Shown here: piece after piece, positions 1 to 6,621 of the stretch | Numbering within the stretch: position 1 is the stretch's first letter | How the letters are laid out: each line of letters starts with the position of its first letter | From: Chloroflexota bacterium | GTDB lineage: Bacteria > Chloroflexota > Ktedonobacteria > Ktedonobacterales > Ktedonobacteraceae | DNA: 10,214 bases | Direction of reading: 5' to 3' | Assembly: GCA_027316975.1 (NCBI GenBank) | Contig: DAHVFL010000139.1 | Location: 1 to 10,214 of the forward strand | Translations under genes and position numbers: made by a program | Notes under the pieces: generated by a model | Database searches by the model: none | What the model saw: the letters and a program-made list of their open reading frames with translations, nothing else | Told to the model about the DNA's origin: nothing

Positions 1-521
1 CGGTATACTGGGTTGCGCAGATTATTGGCGGCATTCTGGGCGCGCTCGTTATTGCGGTCAGCTTTGGTTGGACGAAGGCTGCCACGACTGGCCTGGGTCC
101 GACAGACTTCGGTGGAGCGATTAGCCTGTACGGCACGGGCGGCGGCTGGCTTGTTGCCATCTTAATGGAGACCATAGGCACGTTCTTCCTGCTGCTGGTC
201 ATCATGGGTACGGCTGTGGATGGTCGCGCGCCCGCCGGTTGGGCAGGCCTTATCATTGGTCTGATGGTTGCCGGTGAGATATTCGCCTTTGGCCCCATCA
301 CGAACGTCGCGCTCAACCCGGCGCGCGCCTTTGGCCCGGCTCTCCTGCAGGTGCTACTCGGCGGCACATACGACCTTTCTCATATGATCGTCTATCTCGT
401 TGGGCCACTGCTGGGTGGGACGCTGGGCGTGCTTACCTATGACTTCTTGCAGCGCGCTCGCACTACGGGCAGCGCGGCGATTGGCGGCATTTCCGAATCA
501 GCAGTCGAGCAACACCGTTAG
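1..521 (+). CDS. MIP-family channel (aquaporin/glycerol facilitator), 5' truncated
   Basis: This is the C-terminal part of a Major Intrinsic Protein channel that passes water and/or small polyols across the inner membrane. The reading frame is open from base 3, so the gene starts outside the window; the ATG at 165 is internal. The first visible segment (YWVAQIIGG) matches the helix that follows the first NPA loop of the family. The second half-helix motif, NPAR, is at 315-326, and its Arg is the expected selectivity-filter residue. After NPAR comes AFGPA, where glycerol facilitators have DxGPK/R, so these positions look aquaporin-like. The pair in the last helix is Tyr-Leu (393-398), a mix of aquaporin and glycerol-channel states. 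The gene ends 63 bases before dhaK, so uptake of glycerol or dihydroxyacetone for the kinase is an attractive inference. Family is sure, substrate is not. Confidence 0.9.
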   Translation, partial: VYWVAQIIGGILGALVIAVSFGWTKAATTGLGPTDFGGAISLYGTGGGWLVAILMETIGTFFLLLVIMGTAVDGRAPAGWAGLIIGLMVAGEIFAFGPITNVALNPARAFGPALLQVLLGGTYDLSHMIVYLVGPLLGGTLGVLTYDFLQRARTTGSAAIGGISESAVEQHR

Positions 522-557
522 TCTGCTTAGTGTGTAACCTCGGAAAAAAGTGATCAT

Positions 558-574
558 TCCTTTCAAGAAGGAGA
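558..574 (+). promoter_or_regulatory. dhaK ribosome binding site within a small potential hairpin
   Basis: AAGGAG at 568-573 lies 11 bases before the dhaK ATG and is the obvious Shine-Dalgarno. It can pair with TCCTT at 558-562 across a five-base loop, plus one G-U pair, so the ribosome site could be partly masked. The stem is short and may be chance; no promoter stands out in the 63-base gap, which fits co-transcription with the channel gene. Confidence 0.35.
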
Positions 575-584
575 CAGGCAAAAG

Positions 585-1595
585 ATGAAAAAACTCATTA
601 ACAGCCCTGAGAGTGTGGTATCGGATGCGCTGGCGGGTATGCAAGCCTTGCATCCTGAACTACTGCGCGTGGTGCGCGTTGACGCCGATAATCAGATCAT
701 TGTGCGTGCCGATGCTCCGGTGCGCGGCAAGGTGGGGCTAATCTCCGGCGGCGGCAGCGGCCACGAGCCGATGCATGGCGGTTTTGTCGGGTATGGGATG
801 CTTGACGCGGCCTGCCCAGGCGCGGTGTTCACCTCGCCTGTACCAGACCAGATGTTGGCCGCGACGAAGGCCGTCGATGGCGGCGCGGGTGTCTTGCACA
901 TCGTGAAAAACTACACCGGCGACGTGCTGAACTTTGAAATGGCGGCTGAGTTGGCCGAGGCCGAGGGTATCCAGGTTGCCAGCATCGTGACCAACGATGA
1001 TGTGGCTGTGCAGGATAGCCTCTATACGGCTGGTCGGCGCGGCGTAGGCGTGACGGTGCTGCTGGAAAAGATTGTGGGTGGCCTGGCCGAAGGTGGCGCG
1101 TCACTGGCCCATGTGGCCGACCTGGCGCGTAAGGTCAACGACCATGGCCGCAGCATGGGTATGGCTCTGACCTCCTGCACGGTGCCTGCCGCCGGCAAAC
1201 CAACCTTTGAACTGCCTGATGACGAGATGGAAATCGGCATCGGTATTCATGGCGAGCCGGGACGCCGCCGTGTCAAGCTCGCGCACGCCTCTGAAGTCAC
1301 CGAAATGCTCGCGACCCCCATCATTGAAGACCTCGGTCTGAAAGCTGGTGAGCGCGTGCTGGCCTTCGTCAACGGCATGGGTGGCACACCTCTGATCGAG
1401 TTGTACGTGGTTGCCAGTGAACTTGCCAAAATCTTGAAAAGCAGGGATGTCACGATTGCGCGTTCGCTGGTTGGCAGTTACATCACCTCGCTTGAAATGG
1501 CCGGATGTTCGATTACCCTGCTGCGGCTCGATGATGAATTGACCCGCTACTGGGATGCGCCAGTGCATACTCCTGCCCTGCGTTGGGGTATGTAG
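585..1595 (+). CDS. dhaK: Dihydroxyacetone kinase subunit DhaK (PTS-dependent)
   Basis: DhaK binds dihydroxyacetone covalently and presents it for phosphorylation to DHA phosphate; it acts in the cytosol with DhaL and DhaM. The 336-residue length is normal for a stand-alone DhaK. The substrate-site motif GGGSGHEP is at residues 55-62. Three residues match E. coli DhaK with a constant offset of four: His60 (His56), Asp113 in KNYTGD (Asp109), and His222 in GIGIHGEPG, which corresponds to His218 that forms the hemiaminal bond with the substrate. The C-terminal block TSLEMAGCSITLL (301-313) is also typical. ATP-dependent single-chain kinases carry a fused C-terminal nucleotide domain; this protein ends before it and dhaL is a separate downstream gene, which marks the PEP-dependent type. 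The ATG start has AAGGAG at good spacing. Identity is near certain. Confidence 0.97.
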   Translation: MKKLINSPESVVSDALAGMQALHPELLRVVRVDADNQIIVRADAPVRGKVGLISGGGSGHEPMHGGFVGYGMLDAACPGAVFTSPVPDQMLAATKAVDGGAGVLHIVKNYTGDVLNFEMAAELAEAEGIQVASIVTNDDVAVQDSLYTAGRRGVGVTVLLEKIVGGLAEGGASLAHVADLARKVNDHGRSMGMALTSCTVPAAGKPTFELPDDEMEIGIGIHGEPGRRRVKLAHASEVTEMLATPIIEDLGLKAGERVLAFVNGMGGTPLIELYVVASELAKILKSRDVTIARSLVGSYITSLEMAGCSITLLRLDDELTRYWDAPVHTPALRWGM

Positions 1596-1663
1596 ACGGC
1601 GAAGTGGGTGTGAACCGGGTGTTTGCCTGTAAAGTGGCTCTTACAGCGCTTTGCCGCGCATAG

Positions 1664-1669
1664 TACAAT
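1664..1669 (+). promoter_or_regulatory. Candidate -10 box (TACAAT) in the dhaK-dhaL gap
   Basis: TACAAT lies 68 bases after dhaK. CTTACA at 1640-1645 is a weak -35 match at 18 bases. If used, it would start a second transcript about 150 bases before dhaL that includes the hairpin at 1697-1739. The same hexamer is seen before the cupin gene. Weak evidence. Confidence 0.3.
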
Positions 1670-1696
1670 GTGATCGAGCCGGGTAGGGGACGCCAG

Positions 1697-1739
1697 CCCT
1701 TATCAGGGTGCGGGGGTGATTACACATCGCCGCGCCCTG
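1697..1739 (+). promoter_or_regulatory. Structured RNA leader before dhaL (possible attenuator or switch)
   Basis: The 230-base gap between dhaK and dhaL holds an extended inverted repeat. CAGGGTGC at 1704-1711 pairs with GCGCCCTG at 1732-1739 (one G-U). After a three-base bulge, GGTGAT at 1715-1720 pairs with ATCGCC at 1726-1731 (one G-U) around a five-base loop. That is about 14 pairs. AGGG at 1705-1708 can instead pair with CCCT at 1697-1700, so two folds compete. A further stem, GGGTGA 1785-1790 with TCACCC 1800-1805, lies just before the dhaL ribosome site. No poly-T follows the main stem. I do not recognise a known riboswitch; function is inferred only from structure and position. Confidence 0.4.
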
Positions 1740-1825
1740 TGGGTACCTTTCAACGATTGACTGTGCTAGATGAGTACGCTTTACGGGTGAGCGCGAGGTT
1801 CACCCCACGCTTTGTGGAGGAAACT

Positions 1826-2455
1826 ATGCCAATAACGCCAGAGGATACGGTGCGCTGGATTCGTCGGATTGCGGTGGTACTGCACGAAAACCGCGAATAT
1901 CTAACACAACTGGACTCGCCCATAGGTGATGGCGACCACGGTATCAATATGGATCGTGGCTTTAAGGCCGTCATTGATAAATTGCCAACAGTAGCGAATA
2001 TGGATATTGGCTCAATTCTCAAGACGGTCGGGACAACGCTGGTTTCGACGGTGGGCGGCGCGAGCGGCCCGCTCTATGGAACCGCGTTCCTGCGCGCCAG
2101 TATGGCGACCTCTGGCAAACACGAACTGTATGAAGCCGATGTCGTGCATATGCTGGAAGCCGCGCTGGAGGGCGTCAAGGCGCGTGGCAAGGCTCAACCC
2201 GGCGAAAAGACGATGGTTGACGCGCTGACCCCCGCCCTTGCTGCCATGAAAGAAGCTGAGCAGCAAAATGCGGGTCTGGCGCGACTGCTGCGGCGCGGTA
2301 GTGATGCCGCAGAAGCGGGCATGAAAGCAACCATCCCCCTGCTGGCGACGAAGGGGCGCGCCAGCTATTTAGGCGAACGCAGCGTTGGACATCAAGATCC
2401 TGGCGCAACGTCGAGCTGGCTGATGCTAAAAGCGCTGGCTGATACCTGCGCATAA
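1826..2455 (+). CDS. dhaL: Dihydroxyacetone kinase ADP-binding subunit DhaL
   Basis: DhaL carries a tightly bound ADP that is phosphorylated by DhaM and passes the phosphate to DHA on DhaK. The 209-residue product is the standard length. The Mg-nucleotide ligands are Asp30, Asp35 and Asp37 in LDSPIGDGDHG, at exactly the E. coli positions. GASGPLYG (78-85), PGEKTMVDAL (125-134) and the C-terminal GRASYLGERSVGHQDPGATS (177-196) are all conserved family blocks. I chose the ATG at 1826 because GGAGG at 1816-1820 sits five bases before it and the protein then starts like other DhaL proteins. The frame runs open to a GTG at 1670, but that start lacks a ribosome site and would add 52 unrelated residues. 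DhaL lies 230 bases after dhaK, unusually far for this pair. Confidence 0.97.
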   Translation: MPITPEDTVRWIRRIAVVLHENREYLTQLDSPIGDGDHGINMDRGFKAVIDKLPTVANMDIGSILKTVGTTLVSTVGGASGPLYGTAFLRASMATSGKHELYEADVVHMLEAALEGVKARGKAQPGEKTMVDALTPALAAMKEAEQQNAGLARLLRRGSDAAEAGMKATIPLLATKGRASYLGERSVGHQDPGATSSWLMLKALADTCA

Positions 2456-2490
2456 AAGTAGAGAATAATCGAACACGTGAAGAAAGCGAG

Positions 2491-2521
2491 TTCGCCGGTG
2501 TGAATGCGCGCGCGCGGCGAA
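2491..2521 (+). terminator. Weak terminator or attenuator-like hairpin between dhaL and dhaM
   Basis: TTCGCCG at 2491-2497 pairs perfectly with CGGCGAA at 2515-2521 around a 17-base loop that includes an alternating GC tract (2506-2516). A T-rich run (CTTTTTATTCTG) starts nine bases after the stem. The distance and long loop make it a poor intrinsic terminator, so partial attenuation is more likely if it acts at all. The gap of 113 bases otherwise holds only the dhaM ribosome site, AAGGAG at 2555-2560. Confidence 0.35.
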
Positions 2522-2568
2522 TGCAGGGTACTTTTTATTCTGTTGCTGCGCAATAAGGAGACATATTC

Positions 2569-2976
2569 ATGACGGTGGGCTTAGTAATCGTTTCTCATAG
2601 CGCTCGCCTGGCGGAGGGAGTTGCGGAACTGGCGGGGCAGATGGCGCACGGGAAAGTGGCGATCGCGGTGGCAGGAGGAGCATCAGAAGGTGGCCTGGGA
2701 ACGTCTGTTGAGAAAATTCTCGCCGCGCTGCGCCAGGTAGATGGGCCGGAGGGTATTCTGGTTCTGCTCGATCTGGGAAGCGCTGTCATGGCAACAGAGA
2801 TGGCGGTTGAAGTTTTTGTACAGGCTTCGCCCCATGCAGTATTGATCAGTCCCGCGCCACTTGTCGAGGGCGCTGTAATCGCTGCCGTCGAAGCCTCGGT
2901 TGGTAATAGCCTGCCAGAAGTGGCGGAAGCCGCTGCCAGCGCGTACACCTTACCCAAGATCAATAGCCGCAGTTGA
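2569..2976 (+). CDS. dhaM: Dihydroxyacetone kinase phosphotransfer subunit DhaM, single EIIA domain
   Basis: DhaM is an EIIA of the mannose type that takes phosphate from HPr and rephosphorylates ADP on DhaL. The 135 residues make one EIIA domain only. The phosphorylated histidine is His10 in LVIVSHSARLAEG, followed by GLGTS (42-46), DLGSA (68-72) and PLVEGA (98-103 region), which are typical of DhaM rather than of sugar EIIA-Man domains. E. coli DhaM continues into HPr and EI-like domains; here those functions are on the next two genes. Firmicute DhaM proteins are also single-domain. The ATG is eight bases after AAGGAG. The stop is 19 bases before the HPr start, so the genes are very likely co-translated from one transcript. 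Confidence 0.95.
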   Translation: MTVGLVIVSHSARLAEGVAELAGQMAHGKVAIAVAGGASEGGLGTSVEKILAALRQVDGPEGILVLLDLGSAVMATEMAVEVFVQASPHAVLISPAPLVEGAVIAAVEASVGNSLPEVAEAAASAYTLPKINSRS

Positions 2977-2995
2977 GAGTAGAAGGACTACGAAG

Positions 2996-3271
2996 GTGCC
3001 AGTAGTTGAGACCAGTCTCGTTATTACAAATACAGTTGGTTTGCATCTCCGCCCCGCGGGATTGCTGGTGCAGACTGCCGCGCAGTTCCAGTCGAAGATT
3101 GTGGTGCAATTTGGCGGTAAAACCGCCAATGCTAAAAGCATCATGGGTGTGATGAAACTGGAGGTGACGGTTGGCTCTACCATCCTCCTGCGAGCCGAAG
3201 GAGAAGACGCTGAACAGGCGATAGCAGCGTTGACGGACCTGGCGCGTCGAAACTTTGATGAAGAGGAGTGA
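2996..3271 (+). CDS. ptsH: Phosphocarrier protein HPr of the DHA kinase operon
   Basis: HPr carries phosphate from enzyme I to an EIIA, here presumably DhaM. The 91-residue product has the active-site block GLHLRPAG with His17 (His15 of classical HPr). AKSIMGVMKL places Ser48 at the position of Ser46, the target of HPr kinase in Firmicutes; whether a kinase exists in this genome cannot be seen. I chose GTG 2996 because AAGGA at 2983-2987 lies eight bases upstream and the protein then starts at the first beta strand; an ATG at 2900 is inside dhaM. The C-terminus ends in an acidic tail (DEEE). The stop overlaps the ribosome site of enzyme I, four bases before its start, indicating coupling. Confidence 0.95.
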   Translation: MPVVETSLVITNTVGLHLRPAGLLVQTAAQFQSKIVVQFGGKTANAKSIMGVMKLEVTVGSTILLRAEGEDAEQAIAALTDLARRNFDEEE

Positions 3272-3275
3272 AGCG

Positions 3276-5063
3276 GTGAGTTCATCTGTGTTGCCAGTCC
3301 ATCCGGCGCGCGTAGTACCAATATCGCCAGGGATCGCGATTGGCCCGGCGCGTATTTTCCGTTCCGCCGGTCCTGCGGTGATAGATACAATGATTCCTCC
3401 TCACCAGGTTGCGGCAGAACAGCAACGGCTGCAAGAAGCTATCACTGCCGCCCTGCAAGAGCTACAGGAACTACAAACGCATGTGGAAAAAACGGTTGGT
3501 CGCCATGAAGCCGCTATATTTCAGGCGCAGCAACTGATAGTGCAGGACCCCGACTTCTTAGAAGAAACGAACGAGACCATTGCCACTCACTTATTTTCTG
3601 CCGGGGCTGCTCTTCAGCAGGTCGCAGAGAACCAGGCCCGGCAACTGGAGGCGCTTGCCAGTGAGTTGCTGGCTGCCCGCGCTGCCGATGTGCGCGATGT
3701 TGCCGCGCGCGTGCTACGCCACTTACAGAGTGAAGGTCATGCAGCTACAACTCCTGTTGATCAGAAAACGCCTGTGCTGATTGTCGCCTACGATCTCACG
3801 CCATCGGATACCGCCACCTTTGACCCGGCGTTTATTCTCGGCATCTGTACCGTTGTGGGAGGGCCGACTACACACGCCGCTATTATCGCTCGCGCGCTGG
3901 AGATTCCCGCCGTGTGCGGCATTGATGCACTTGTGCTGGAAAGCTTGCAGGACGGCCAACAACTCGCCATAGATGGCGCGCAGGGTTTGTTTTACACGCA
4001 ACTCGATACCGGGCAATCGCACATATTGCGCGCCGCGATGGAGCAACAGAGGGAAGAACGCGCGCGCCGCCGCTTGCAACACGAGACGCTCTGGCGCGCC
4101 CGACCCGGCTCGACGGCGGATGGAGCGCGTATCCAGGTGTTTGCCAACGTTGGGGATGTGGATGGCGCGCGTTCCGCCGCCGAACTGGGAGCCGAAGGCA
4201 TCGGGTTGTTGCGCACCGAGTTCCTTTTCGGCGGGCGCGATATTTTTCCCGGCGAGCAGGAGCAATACGAGAGTTATGTAGCCCTCTTTCGCGCCTTTGG
4301 CGAGCGCGCCTCTCCGGGCAAGACCATTATTGCGCGCACGCTCGACGCCGGGGCCGATAAGCCTTTTCCCGCCTTAGAGCCTCTAATTGGCTCTATGCAG
4401 GAAGCGAATCCCGCGCTGGGCCTGCGCGGGGCGCGCATTTCCCTGGCACACGAAGCATTGCTGCGCCAGCAATTGCGCGCTTTGTTGCGAGCAGGCGTAA
4501 CTGCTTCTATCGAACTGGCGATCATGTTTCCCATGATTGCCACCGTCGAAGAGGTGCGCCGCCTGCGCGTCGTCTATGACGAGGTGTACGGCGAACTCAC
4601 GCAAGAAGGGATAGCCGTTTGTGCGCAAACGCAGGTTGGTATCATGGTGGAAACGCCTGCCGCCGCGCTCATGGCGGATGCGCTGGCGCGCTACGTCGAT
4701 TTCTTCAGCATCGGAGCCAACGACCTCTTCCAATACACGATGGCGGCTGACCGCACCAATAGCCGCGTTACCAGCATGTTTGGCGCGCTGGAACCGGCGG
4801 TGTGGCGCAGCATCGACATGATTGTGCGAGCGGGCGCGGCGCGTGGCAAGCTGGTGGCGGTGTGCGGCGAACTGGCGGCAGATACGCGCATCGGCCCCCT
4901 GCTGGCCGGTCTGGGTGTCAAAGAACTGAGCATGAGTCCCCCGGCTATGCTCAAGGTCAAAGCTGCGTTACATGCTCAAACTATGGACTACTGGCAGCAG
5001 CGAGCGCGGGAATTGCTCAAAGCGGAGACGGCTGCGGATGCGCAGGCGGTGTTGCTGTCGTAA
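3276..5063 (+). CDS. ptsI: PTS enzyme I (phosphoenolpyruvate-protein phosphotransferase)
   Basis: Enzyme I autophosphorylates with PEP and passes phosphate to HPr. The 595-residue length is close to the usual 570-590, with all domains present. An N-terminal helical HPr-binding region (about 45-150) is followed by the swivelling domain with phospho-His200 in GGPTTHAAIIAR. The PEP-binding barrel carries GLLRTEFLF (Arg313), RTLDAGADKPFP (Arg353), GIMVETPA (Glu459), ANDLFQYT (Asn482/Asp483) and VCGELA with the catalytic Cys530. The active-site motif differs from the common GGRTSH, with Pro in place of Arg. E. coli DhaM has only a truncated EI-like part, so this full EI can run the chain from PEP by itself. 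GTG 3276 has GAGGAG seven bases upstream; the ATG at 3255 overlaps HPr and has no ribosome site. Given synteny, service to DhaM is likely; use by other PTS systems cannot be excluded. Confidence 0.95.
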   Translation: MSSSVLPVHPARVVPISPGIAIGPARIFRSAGPAVIDTMIPPHQVAAEQQRLQEAITAALQELQELQTHVEKTVGRHEAAIFQAQQLIVQDPDFLEETNETIATHLFSAGAALQQVAENQARQLEALASELLAARAADVRDVAARVLRHLQSEGHAATTPVDQKTPVLIVAYDLTPSDTATFDPAFILGICTVVGGPTTHAAIIARALEIPAVCGIDALVLESLQDGQQLAIDGAQGLFYTQLDTGQSHILRAAMEQQREERARRRLQHETLWRARPGSTADGARIQVFANVGDVDGARSAAELGAEGIGLLRTEFLFGGRDIFPGEQEQYESYVALFRAFGERASPGKTIIARTLDAGADKPFPALEPLIGSMQEANPALGLRGARISLAHEALLRQQLRALLRAGVTASIELAIMFPMIATVEEVRRLRVVYDEVYGELTQEGIAVCAQTQVGIMVETPAAALMADALARYVDFFSIGANDLFQYTMAADRTNSRVTSMFGALEPAVWRSIDMIVRAGAARGKLVAVCGELAADTRIGPLLAGLGVKELSMSPPAMLKVKAALHAQTMDYWQQRARELLKAETAADAQAVLLS

Positions 5064-5096
5064 ACTGAGACCAGGACAAATTCATCAAGTGCGATG

Positions 5097-5105
5097 TGCT
5101 ACAAT
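5097..5105 (+). promoter_or_regulatory. Candidate extended -10 promoter for the cupin-dehydrogenase pair
   Basis: TGC-TACAAT is a good extended -10 element, 50 bases before the cupin ATG in the 91-base gap after ptsI. No convincing -35 lies at 16-18 bases, which extended -10 promoters can do without. A very similar TGC-TACACT precedes the ribonuclease H gene. Confidence 0.45.
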
Positions 5106-5154
5106 TTTATTACTGGCTCAGGTGAACAAGGCAAAACATTACGAGGCGCGAACG

Positions 5155-5541
5155 ATGAAAATAATACATCGCCCCGGTCAATCAGAAAACGGTGAACTGC
5201 GCTGGCAGGGCGTGCCGGTGCGCGCATATGGCCCGGAGAATAGTGGGGCCGATCGTGCCACGCGCCAGGTATTAATCGGAGCGGACGAAAACTCGCCGCA
5301 TTTCCATCTGCGTTATTTCGCGGTGCAGCCGGGTGGCCATACTTCGCTCGATCAACACGCGCACGATCACGGCGTGTATGTGCTACACGGACGCGCCCGT
5401 TTGTGCCTGGGCAGTAGCAATGATGAATATGAAATTAGTATGGGCGATGTTATTTATATTCCAGGCAACGAAATCCATCAATTTTCCACGCTGGGTGACG
5501 AACCTTTCGGATTTCTTTGCATTGTACCTGCGCAACGGTAA
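5155..5541 (+). CDS. Small single-domain cupin protein
   Basis: A 128-residue protein made of one cupin beta barrel, probably cytosolic and metal-binding. Cupin motif 1 is around residues 60-79, with His68, His70 and His72 in QHAHDHGVYVLHG; the usual Glu ligand position is not acidic. Motif 2 is GDVIYIPGNEIHQF (97-110) with His108. Three or four histidines could hold a metal, so an enzyme (isomerase, dioxygenase) or a sugar or small-molecule binding role is possible. Nothing narrows the substrate. ATG 5155 has GAGG eight bases upstream; the frame also extends upstream into ptsI without a good start. It ends five bases before the dehydrogenase start, so the two are almost certainly one operon and may act on the same compound. 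Confidence 0.85.
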   Translation: MKIIHRPGQSENGELRWQGVPVRAYGPENSGADRATRQVLIGADENSPHFHLRYFAVQPGGHTSLDQHAHDHGVYVLHGRARLCLGSSNDEYEISMGDVIYIPGNEIHQFSTLGDEPFGFLCIVPAQR

Positions 5542-5546
5542 AGAAT

Positions 5547-6572
5547 ATGTTAGCTGTCGAATACCATAGCAACGAGGATGTACGCATCGTTGAAGCGCCT
5601 GTCCCCGAAATAGGCCCCGGCGAATTGCTGGTACAGATGCGGGCGTGTGGACTGTGTGCCAGCGATGTGATGGAGTGGTACATGCGGCCCCGCGCACCGC
5701 TCTATCCCGGACATGAACCCGTTGGCATCGTTGCGGAAGTCGGAGAGGGTGTGCAACAATTCTCGGTTGGGCAACCCGTCTTTATGCATCATCACGTTCC
5801 TTGCATGGTCTGCCACTACTGCCAGCGCAGCTCCTTCTCGCAGTGTGCAACTTTCCGCGCCACGCGCCTGTATCCGGGCGGGTTGGCTGAATATATTCGC
5901 GTACCAGCTCTGAACGTGCAGCTTGACGTTTTGCCTCTGCCTGATACGCTTTCCTTTGATGCCGCCACGTTGATCGAGCCGTTGGCCTGCTGCGTGCGCG
6001 GCATCAATCGCGCCGGTATTCAGCCGGGCGATAGCGTACTCATTCTGGGCGCGGGCAGCAACGGTCAGATGCTCGCTCAACTGGCCCGGCAGCGCGGTGC
6101 GCTGCGTGTAATCGTCGTTGATCCTGTTGCCTATCGCCGCCAGCGTGCAATAGCAAGCGGCGTAGACTACGCGCTTGACCCCCAGGTTGGGGAGTTGAGC
6201 GCGCAGGTCGCTAGCATCAACGACGGGCGTAAACCCGATAGTGTGATCGTCACGCCTTCTACCATCAGCGCCATGCAGCAGGGTCTTGAACTTGCAGGTC
6301 CTGGTGGAACTATTTTGCTGTTCGCGCCCCCGCCTCCAGAAACATTGTTGCCTGTCACTGCCAATACCCTCTTTTTCCAGGAGATCAGCCTGCGCAGCAG
6401 CTATTCGGCTGGTCCCCACGAGACGCGACAGGCTCTTAATTTGCTCACCAGCGGACGCATAGGCGCTGAGAGTGTGATTACCCATCGTTTTGCCTTACGT
6501 GACGCAGAGCAAGCGTTTCGGTTGATAGCAAGGCCGGGTGACGCATTAAAAGCGGTGATTGTCGGCGGATAG
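5547..6572 (+). CDS. Zinc-dependent medium-chain alcohol/polyol dehydrogenase
   Basis: A 341-residue MDR-superfamily NAD(P)-dependent dehydrogenase of the sorbitol/threonine dehydrogenase type, oxidising a secondary alcohol in the cytosol. Catalytic zinc residues are Cys37 (GLCASD), His56-Glu57 (GHEPVG) and Glu144 (IEPLACC). The structural zinc loop is complete: Cys86, Cys89, Cys92 and Cys100. The Rossmann glycine motif GAGSNG is at 168-173, and the acidic Asp192 at the end of the second strand favours NAD over NADP. The substrate is not identifiable from sequence; polyol or sugar-acid oxidation is plausible. I chose ATG 5547, which gives the normal N-terminus MLAVEY; its ribosome site is weak (GGTAAAG), so it probably depends on coupling to the cupin gene five bases upstream. 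The frame extends only to a TTG at 5517 inside the cupin. Confidence 0.92.
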   Translation: MLAVEYHSNEDVRIVEAPVPEIGPGELLVQMRACGLCASDVMEWYMRPRAPLYPGHEPVGIVAEVGEGVQQFSVGQPVFMHHHVPCMVCHYCQRSSFSQCATFRATRLYPGGLAEYIRVPALNVQLDVLPLPDTLSFDAATLIEPLACCVRGINRAGIQPGDSVLILGAGSNGQMLAQLARQRGALRVIVVDPVAYRRQRAIASGVDYALDPQVGELSAQVASINDGRKPDSVIVTPSTISAMQQGLELAGPGGTILLFAPPPPETLLPVTANTLFFQEISLRSSYSAGPHETRQALNLLTSGRIGAESVITHRFALRDAEQAFRLIARPGDALKAVIVGG

Positions 6573-6621
6573 TAATTACGTATTCACCTGATGAACATTA
6601 CCCACCAGGAACACTAATATT

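Noticed and set aside
1101..1568. 155-codon minus-strand frame
   Set aside because: Antisense to conserved dhaK coding sequence; no family features.
1670..1825. Upstream in-frame extension of DhaL from a GTG
   Set aside because: No ribosome site, 52 residues unlike any DhaL, and the ATG at 1826 has GGAGG at ideal spacing and gives the family's normal numbering.
2506..2516. Alternating GC tract, possible Z-DNA
   Set aside because: Only 11 bases long and in GC-rich DNA; not strong enough to call by itself.
3255..3275. ATG start for enzyme I overlapping HPr
   Set aside because: No Shine-Dalgarno before it; GTG 3276 has GAGGAG seven bases upstream.
4972..5154. Upstream extension of the cupin frame into ptsI
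   Set aside because: The added residues are the out-of-frame reading of ptsI and its 3' flank; ATG 5155 gives a normal cupin.
5550..6485. 311-codon open frame on the minus strand
   Set aside because: It lies entirely over the dehydrogenase gene with complete zinc motifs on the + strand; it has no recognisable domain and reads as a shadow.
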